Of a DNA stretch of 64,000 nucleotides, positions 58,001-64,000 are shown in pieces. Source of the DNA: Nymphaea colorata (Eukaryota; Streptophyta; Magnoliopsida; Nymphaeales; Nymphaeaceae); NCBI RefSeq assembly GCF_008831285.2, contig NC_045139.1:36057706-36121705 (forward strand). Reading direction: 5' to 3'. The first letter of the stretch is position 1; each line of letters starts with the position of its first letter. The notes under the pieces are model-generated. The model worked only from the letters and a program-made list of their open reading frames with translations, did no database searches and had not been told where the DNA came from. Made by a program: the position numbers and the translations under genes.

Positions 58001-61000
58001 ATATTTATTACAATGTCTCCATATGTAAAGTTGATATACAACTATGCCATAACTTTTATTCGCTGAGTTTTTCTAGGAACAGTGAAGTTCAGTTTGCTGG
58101 TGTCATCCAGCCCCAAGGGTGCCGCTATCAATTGAAGGTTGCGGCAGGTGAACCGAAGGTATGCAAATGGTGCAGACTGGAACAAAACATTGATGAAATA
58201 AGCTTTAGAAGGTTTTAGCGAGAACTTAGAATTAGGCTAAGGGAAATTGCTCTCTTTCTCTCTCTCTCTCTGGCACAGACACACACATACATGGGGGGGA
58301 GAGAGAGAGGTTCAGCTACCTATGGTCCTATTCTTCCAGAATCTCGTTGAGCACTACCTCTTCTTCCAGAACCTTGGTGAGCACTCTGGGATCCATGTAC
58401 ATCATGGAGGAGGCACCTTTATAGAATGGGGTGGCAAATGAATCTACTGCCTCGTCTTTACGAGTTATGTTGCTCTAAAATATCTTGATTTGACTGTCTC
58501 ATTTAGACAATGTAATTTTTTTTTTAGTGAAACTTTTTGAAATTTGTGGTAAAAAAGTTATTCTACAAGTCTTGGTTGATCTCGTTGATCCAATGCACTT
58601 TGATCTGATGTGCAATTTGTTGCAGATATTAGATCGTCAGGTGGTGAAATCAGATTCTGCATCTATCAGGGTATGGAAATTTATGTTAATATAAAATGGT
58701 CATTTTTGCAAAGTGATATTTTAGTCAGATGGTCCAGGTAGTTGTTTCTATCTTCTATGTTTTCAATTTCTTTTTCTTTTTTTTTATCAAGCAATCCTAA
58801 GGAGTACTTTGGAACTGCTTTATACATTAAGGTTCCTTTTTTTCTTTTGAGACAAGAGGCTGCTAAATCATTACTTTGTATTTTATTAATATCTAGTATA
58901 TTTACATTGAGTGCAAAGATCTAAAACACAGGACAAATTCGACTGGGTGTTAAGTGTGCTAGTTTAGGCCTTCTTTGGGTGATAGGGATCAAAATATGGT
59001 TTTTGGGGAGTTTTGGGCAAATTAAGGTTTGCCAAGAACTTGACTTCTTGAGTGTTAGCATACTCGGTGAAGATTGAAAGTATGAAAATAAAAAACATCG
59101 ACCATTTTCTGACAACCTGCTGATCAAATTATTGACGGCTAAAGTTGCCACATGGAGCCAACTTTAGCCCATTTATTTTCTAACTGGCTAGTTGCTCAAC
59201 TGACTTATGGTAAAGATAAAAGAAAATTTGAAAAGCTAGTGCTCATTTGTCTGCCACACGCTGGTTGAGAAATGACCCATTGTGGTCTCTTATGTGGGTG
59301 ATTGTGTTGGTTGTGTGGCTGGGAAGCAGTTGAGCATTTAAAGTAGGCAAGAATGAGAAAAGAACATTAAAACAAAATTGTCATGACTCACCATCCACAG
59401 TCTGGGGATGGTTCGGTTGGGGTTCCCAGATTTGAGCAAACTAAGCTGGCCCATTTTCCGGCCAGTTGGCTGGAGGAAAATTATTGTTTCTTGAAATTTT
59501 TAGAATAAAAAACAAAGGTCTACTAAACTGACTAGTGGTTAGCTAGTTGCTAGAAAATGGTCAGACAGACTGCTCATCAAGAGTGGTGCTAATCTGATGG
59601 TTTCTGGCCATCTGCTAGTCAAGAATAGATAGCAATAGCTGAAAGAACCTCCTGTTAAAAAACAAGCTTTGATTTTGGGTGGGGTGAAGGGAGGTGCCTT
59701 CTTGTTGAGGATTATCTTTACTTGTATGGCGCTACTGGATTGCAGTGCAGAACATCCAAAGCAGATAACACTGTTCTAGGCAATAGTTCATCTGTGGGTG
59801 GAGTTGCTTGATCACTTGTCCCATATATTCCTGTCAAAGTGTCAAGGGAATCACATTCCAAAGCCTTTATTCTCTGTCAAACATACTTTAAAAGCAAGTG
59901 TAAATATTTAATGAGCTATGATTCTCGGTGAGCTGATGATTCATTTTTTAAATATTAGTGTTTAGATGACCTTCTCTGTCAAACATTACTTTAAAAGCAA
60001 TTGTAAATATTTAATGAGCTATGATTCTCGGTGAGCTGATGATTCGTTTTTAAATATTAGTGTTTAGATGACCATTAGGAAAACACAGGCTAACTGCAAG
60101 TATTTGTCGTAGATCTGATATTCCATTTCTAAAGCACTTGTTTGATCATCAGTAAAATATTCTGAAAAAGCATCTTTATGGTTTTTATGCTTTGAGAGAA
60201 AGGAAATGAGAAACTTGTCCAGAAATAAGTTACCTGAGAATAGGTACTCGACAGAATTGTTTGGAACCTTCAATTGAATCTCTTGGAAGGACATAGCACT
60301 GGAAAAAACCTGTTGGACTGTGTTTGAGATTACGTTTTGTGATTCTATGCACAAAACTGATACATTGACTTTGTTTGGAAACCATGGTTTCACGACGGAC
60401 TGCAATAGACTGCATTAGCTTGGGGTTCAGTCCCCTAATTGAATGCCAATCTGAAAAGCTGGATTTTGTGGAAACCATGTGGGATGGGCTGCATTAGCTT
60501 GGTGTCCATGATGTTAGTCTTCTGGAAACCATGTGGGATGGACTGCAATAGGCTGCATTAGCTTGGTGTCCATGATGAAATCCATGTCAGAGATGGAAGG
60601 CATATTCCAATGCTTGCCTATCAGTCTCAAGAGTGAAGACCATAGCTGTGGCATGTGGATTGATTGCAGTGTTGCCTTCAGTCAGATGAGGAACTAAAGA
60701 TGGCTTATTGATTTCTGTGTAAAATTAGTGATATATGAAGTCTATGAATCACTAAATTTTGGTTGTTGTATCTGATTTTATGGTGTATAATTTTGAACAT
60801 ACTTCATTAAGGGCATATTTGATTTAAAAAACTTTGTAATTCACCCTTTGATTACCCTTTCTTATTTTCTTTCTTCTTACATCTTATTGATATGTGTATC
60901 TTTTGTATCTGAAGTATATTCATTTCTTTGATTTGTTTGCTAAAGCATTCTTTTCTTATGTGCTTCTGAGTTAGTTGTTGTATGTCCTATGTGTGTGCAT

Positions 61001-61164
61001 GTTATTTTCATTTTTGGGCATGAAATACTAGATTTGTGATGCCTGCTTATATATACCAAGTTATTAGATTTTCAAGTTTGGTGCTATTATCTACTTTATC
61101 TTATCAGATACCAGAGCTGGACTTTGAGATTCCACCAGAAGCACAACGTGGCACCCTTTCAACC
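55034..61164 (+). CDS. ZPR1: ZPR1 zinc-finger protein, N-terminal six coding exons (partial)
   Basis: Exons are 55034-55168, 55690-55734, 57452-57492, 58077-58158, 58626-58670 and 61108-61164. All introns are GT..AG with consistent phases, giving the first 135 aa. The first C4 zinc finger is CMRC (39, 42) and CANC (68, 71), with GITRILLTRIPHFREVVLMAF in between. It is followed by FAGVIQPQGCRYQLKV, LDRQVVKSDSASIR and IPELDFEIPPEAQRGTLST. This matches the N-terminal half of the first ZPR1 module; family proteins are about 450-500 aa with two such modules. ZPR1 is a conserved eukaryotic protein linked to eEF1A folding and proliferation. The next residues (V-EG-type) must lie in an exon beyond 64000, because a donor GTATGT follows at 61165 and a copia element fills the following sequence. 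The ATG follows a CT-rich leader. Confidence 0.92.
58255..58310. repeat. CT and GA tracts in ZPR1 intron 4
   Basis: A (TC)n tract and a GGGGGGAGAGAGAGAG tract lie about 25 bp apart and could pair. A diverged 34-bp duplication (TTCTTCCAGAA..GAGCACT) follows at about 58334-58389. Confidence 0.7.
59871..60073. repeat. Tandem duplication, period 102 bp, in ZPR1 intron 5
   Basis: TCTCTGTCAAACAT followed by ACTTTAAAAGCAA and ATTTAATGAGCTATGATTCT occurs at 59871 and again at 59973, nearly identical throughout, including GGTGAGCTGATGATTC and AGTGTTTAGATGACC. Confidence 0.92.
60396..60575. repeat. Partial tandem repeats of GGAAACCATGTGGGATGG units
   Basis: GGAAACCATGTGGGATGG followed by CTGCATTAGCTTGGTGTCC and ATGATG occurs at about 60470 and 60521. 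A partial unit (GACTGCATTAGCTTGG) lies at about 60407. This lies in ZPR1 intron 5. Confidence 0.8.
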
Positions 61165-61730
61165 GTATGTCCATCAACCTGAGGCCCTCAACCACATTGT
61201 AGTGTCAAGCTTTCTCCTGGTTTTCCTTTGTAAATAGGTTGCTGATGTGATGCTTCTTGTAATTAGTATAGTTGAGGTTTATTATGGTACTATGCTGTAT
61301 TCAGTATTGTTGGATTTTATTAAATGACATGATTGTCATAATATCTGCAACTCAAAATAGGAATAATCAGTTGAAGTAACTGGGAAAAGCTGACATTACT
61401 TGTAGAATTTTCAAAATCAAACAGCTAAGACTAATGATTACATTCATTTGCAAGGAATACCAGCAGCTTATGTGCTAGATGCCTCAAATTATATTTGTTT
61501 TATGCAGACATAGAATGTGTGCGTTCAGAGAGCATGACACTAAACATTTGACTGGCGGAGTGATTTTTAAATTTATACTCTATAGGCGTACCTCTCTTGT
61601 GTTTTCTTGTATGGTTTGAAGACTAAAATAGATGGCTAGGTCCTATAGAGGCTTTTGCTCTTCAATTTTCACTTCACTTGGTTTCATTGCTTTGAAGCTT
61701 TAGCTTGATCAAGGTTTGCTTGCTGTTAAT

Positions 61731-62088
61731 TGTTAAAATATAAATCCTTCACCAGCACGTTGAAGAGGAGTCTCTTAGGATTCCACCTCCTTGTAGAATG
61801 TGTTAAAATATTTAATGTCCTTGTAACATGTGAAGAGTCTCCTAGGATTCTATGTTATAGTTAATATCCTTGTTATATGGGAAGTCTCCTAGGATTCTAT
61901 GTTGTAGTTAATATCCTTGTAATATGTAAAGTCTCTTAGGTTTCTATGATGTAATTAATGTCCTCGGAGCTTGTGAAATCTCCTAGGATTCTACGATTGG
62001 AGACTCTTAGAATTCTGAAAATGAGATTATAAATAGAGGCCGTGCAAACCATTTTGGCTACGGCTTCTTCTCCTCAGTTTCTTCTTGT

Positions 62089-62120
<32 letters not shown>

Positions 62121-62171
62121 CTGCGTGAGTGCTGTTTTCGGGTTACAGATATTGGTGCTACATTTCTATCA
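61731..62171 (+). repeat. 5' LTR of the copia element
   Basis: About 441 bp, TG..CA. The upstream part contains tandem 47-bp units (starts at about 61836, 61883, 61930 and 61978) sharing AGTCTCCTAGGATTCTATG and TTAATATCCTTGTAATATG. A TATA box, TATAAATA, is at 62028-62035, and a (TC)n tract at 62095-62120 lies in the likely transcribed leader. Confidence 0.75.
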
Positions 62172-62183
62172 TGGTATCAGAGC
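62172..62183 (+). other. Primer-binding site for initiator Met-tRNA
   Basis: TGGTATCAGAGC starts immediately after the LTR end. It is the standard plant copia primer-binding site complementary to the 3' end of initiator methionine tRNA. Confidence 0.92.
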
Positions 62184-62391
62184 GCCAGGTTACGTTATCT
62201 CTACCAAACGAAATGCCCAAACAGGTCTGATCTGGTTAGAACTCTTTTCTCATCTTGTCTCTATCCTGAATTTACTTTTCTCTTGCGCAATTCTTGTTCC
62301 TTTTTCTTCTTGCTTACCAAGGACACATCTTGTTATATCGTGTCTTCTTTCCCTCTCATCTTCTACCTATATACCATTCCTTTCTGCTGTC

Positions 62392-63282
62392 ATGGAAAAC
62401 CTTTCGCATTCTGGCATGTCCTCAAGTTTTCTTCCTCACCTTATTACCGAAAAACTCAACCATGAGAATTATCTGATCTGGAAAAGGCAAATCATGCCTT
62501 TCATAAGAAGTCAAGGCCTCTTTGGACATCTCGATGGTTCAACAAAGGCTCCACCAATATCCGTCTTACAGGAAATAAAAAATGAGGCAGGAGAAGTTAT
62601 TGCTGTTCATGAAGACAACAATCCTGAACATGCTATGTGGATGAGACGTGATCAAAGTCTGGTTGCGTATATTTTGTCCACTTTATCTCAACAAGTGTTA
62701 CTTTCAGTTTCTGATGATTGTACTGCAGAAGAATTATGGGAAACCCTTGCTAATACCTTTTCCCAAATATCAGAAGCTCGAATTATGTACTTAAAGAAAG
62801 AATTTCAGAATTTGAGCAAAGGTTCAACGTCTATCATGGATTATTTGGGGCGTATTAAGGCCGTCGCAGACCAACTTGCTGCCTCAGGGAATAACATTTC
62901 TGATAAGGAAAATGTGCAGCAAACCTTGAATGGACTTGGGCATGATTATCATGCTTTTATTACAGCTCTTGAGGTCCTTCCTGTTCTGCCTTCCTTCAAC
63001 GAACTACAAGGTAAACTTCTCCAACATGAAATGAATATGAAAAGAGTCATTGAAAGGACTGATCAAGGGAACTCCCAAAATGTGTTGGCTATGAATGTAA
63101 AGTTTGGTAAGAGCCATGGGAACTCCAACCATGGTGGTCGTGGCATTCTACCAACACCACATAACCAAGGTATGTCTCCTTTGGATACTTCAAGAAAAAT
63201 ACCAATTTGTTTTCAGTGCAACAAGAAAGGACACATGAAGGCACAATGTTGGTTTAATCCTCAAAATAAAAACAAAGGGTAA
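62392..63282 (+). CDS. Copia gag polyprotein region
   Basis: 296 aa from MENLSHSGM. Residues about 18-60 carry the copia gag start LNHENYLIWKRQIMPFIRSQ, then LFGHLDGS. The central UBN2/Retrotran-gag region includes AEELWETLANTFSQISEARI and MDYLGRIKAVADQLA. A CCHC zinc knuckle, CFQCNKKGHMKAQC, lies near residues 273-286. It packages the element RNA into virus-like particles. The upstream in-frame extension to 62125 crosses the primer-binding site and is not coding. The frame ends at TAA 63280-63282, just before pol resumes in another frame. Confidence 0.88.
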   Translation: MENLSHSGMSSSFLPHLITEKLNHENYLIWKRQIMPFIRSQGLFGHLDGSTKAPPISVLQEIKNEAGEVIAVHEDNNPEHAMWMRRDQSLVAYILSTLSQQVLLSVSDDCTAEELWETLANTFSQISEARIMYLKKEFQNLSKGSTSIMDYLGRIKAVADQLAASGNNISDKENVQQTLNGLGHDYHAFITALEVLPVLPSFNELQGKLLQHEMNMKRVIERTDQGNSQNVLAMNVKFGKSHGNSNHGGRGILPTPHNQGMSPLDTSRKIPICFQCNKKGHMKAQCWFNPQNKNKG

Positions 63283-64000
63283 GACATGATTATAAACAAG
63301 GAGGACAAAGTTCTAAATCCACCGCTGAAGATATGCAACAGCTATTGATGGCCGCATTCTCAAAGGTGACTATAAAGCAAAATGAGCAGGGAGAATGGTT
63401 CTTGGATTCAGGTGCAGCTACCCATGTGACAGGAAATGCAGGTAAATTGACTAACTTATCCCCTCATTACGGTAGAAGTTGCATTATAACAGGTGATGGA
63501 AAATCTCATCCTATTACACATATTGGAAATGCACATATTCCATTGTCATCCTCGTCTCTATCACTGTCTAATGTTGTTCTTGCTCCCAATATCAAAAAGA
63601 ACATCATATCCATTTCTAAACTCATTGATGATACAAGCTCTTCTGTTGAATTCACACCTTCTTCTGTCTATGTCAAGGACCTCCAAACGAAGAAAATGTT
63701 CGCTAGAGGGGAGCGTCAAGGGAATATGTACGTCCTCAAGGAATGTCTACCCAAGGATTCATCCACTTTTGATATAGGATTGAAGACATTTTCTCTTTCT
63801 CATAATGCGTCATCAGTGCCAAGTTCTTGCCATTTTCAATCAAAAGTAAGGGGCCCTAACCAATTTTTGGAGTCTGATTTGTGGCATAGTCGGCTAGGAC
63901 ACTGTGGTCGACATTTCATTGAAAAACTTGTCACAGATAGTCTCATTCCAAGATCAAGTTTACCTCTTACTTCAAGTGTCAAAAAATGTTCAAGTTGTGG
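63276..64000 (+). CDS. Copia pol, 5' part: protease and GAG-pre-integrase (frameshifted from gag, partial)
   Basis: The frame, -1 relative to gag, is open from RHDYKQGG near 63282 to the window end. It carries the aspartic protease active site WFLDSGAATHVTG at about 63396-63434. It ends in the GAG-pre-integrase motif LWHSRLGHCGRHFIEKL and CSSC near 63880-64000. Intact plant copia elements usually have one gag-pol frame, so the shift around 63270-63282 is more likely a single-base mutation than programmed frameshifting. No canonical heptamer slippery site is seen. Integrase, RT and RNase H must lie beyond the window. Confidence 0.8.

Larger units (their letters stand above)
61731..64000 (+). 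mobile_element. Ty1/copia LTR retrotransposon, 5' part, inside a ZPR1 intron
   Basis: In order: a 5' LTR starting TGTTAAAATA (about 61731) and ending CTATCA (62171); the primer-binding site; gag with a CCHC knuckle; a protease motif; and a GAG-pre-integrase motif. The element continues past the window. It lies in the same orientation as ZPR1, starting 567 bp after the exon 6 donor. The LTR start is inferred from the TG..CA rule and could shift, because TGTTAAAATAT also occurs at 61801. Confidence 0.85.

Noticed and set aside
62085-62391. Upstream frames over the copia leader
   Set aside because: They include the (TC)n tract and primer-binding site; gag starts at 62392.

Overview
This window is nuclear DNA from a flowering plant. 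Evidence: spliced genes with GT..AG introns and clear plant orthologues (SRP14, ZPR1, a CML5-type calmodulin-like protein, an At3g03305/TMEM62-type metallophosphoesterase, a plant-type CxxC glutaredoxin, and the plant complex I ferredoxin); long TA and GA microsatellites; and many LTR-retrotransposon and MITE remnants. The two intronless genes have GC-rich coding sequence, while the intron-rich genes are AT-rich. This contrast is common in monocots and some early-diverging angiosperms, but I cannot name the species.

Layout. 1-6.6 kb: no intact gene; a decayed Ty1/copia pol remnant (about 3.0-4.0 kb) and a microsatellite-embedded MITE (5.1-5.3 kb). 6.6-11.0 kb (minus): an uncharacterised five-exon gene. 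13.7-14.2 kb (plus): complex I ferredoxin-like gene. 14.2-29.0 kb: intergenic, full of small elements, including a complete TRIM retrotransposon with perfect target-site duplication (17595-18028). 29.0-29.6 kb (plus): four-EF-hand calmodulin-like gene. 31.5-36.6 kb (plus): four-exon membrane metallophosphoesterase gene. 36.6-41.2 kb: intergenic with a LINE-like remnant. 41.2-46.6 kb (minus): four-exon SRP14 gene whose last intron holds a 132-bp, 131/132-identical inverted repeat. 47.5-48.2 kb: a 125-bp TA tract and a hAT-like MITE. 48.9-50.0 kb (plus): glutaredoxin-like gene. 55.0-61.2 kb (plus): first six coding exons of ZPR1, entering an intron that contains a Ty1/copia element (LTR from about 61.73 kb, gag, start of pol) which runs off the window.

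The genes are unrelated housekeeping or signalling genes, not a cluster: mitochondrial respiration, calcium signalling, SRP-dependent secretion, membrane phosphoesterase, redox and ZPR1 chaperone functions. All exon coordinates were worked out by hand from splice sites, reading phase and conserved protein motifs; no database search was run. The most unusual feature is the long foldback in the SRP14 intron. No clearly novel multigene system was found.
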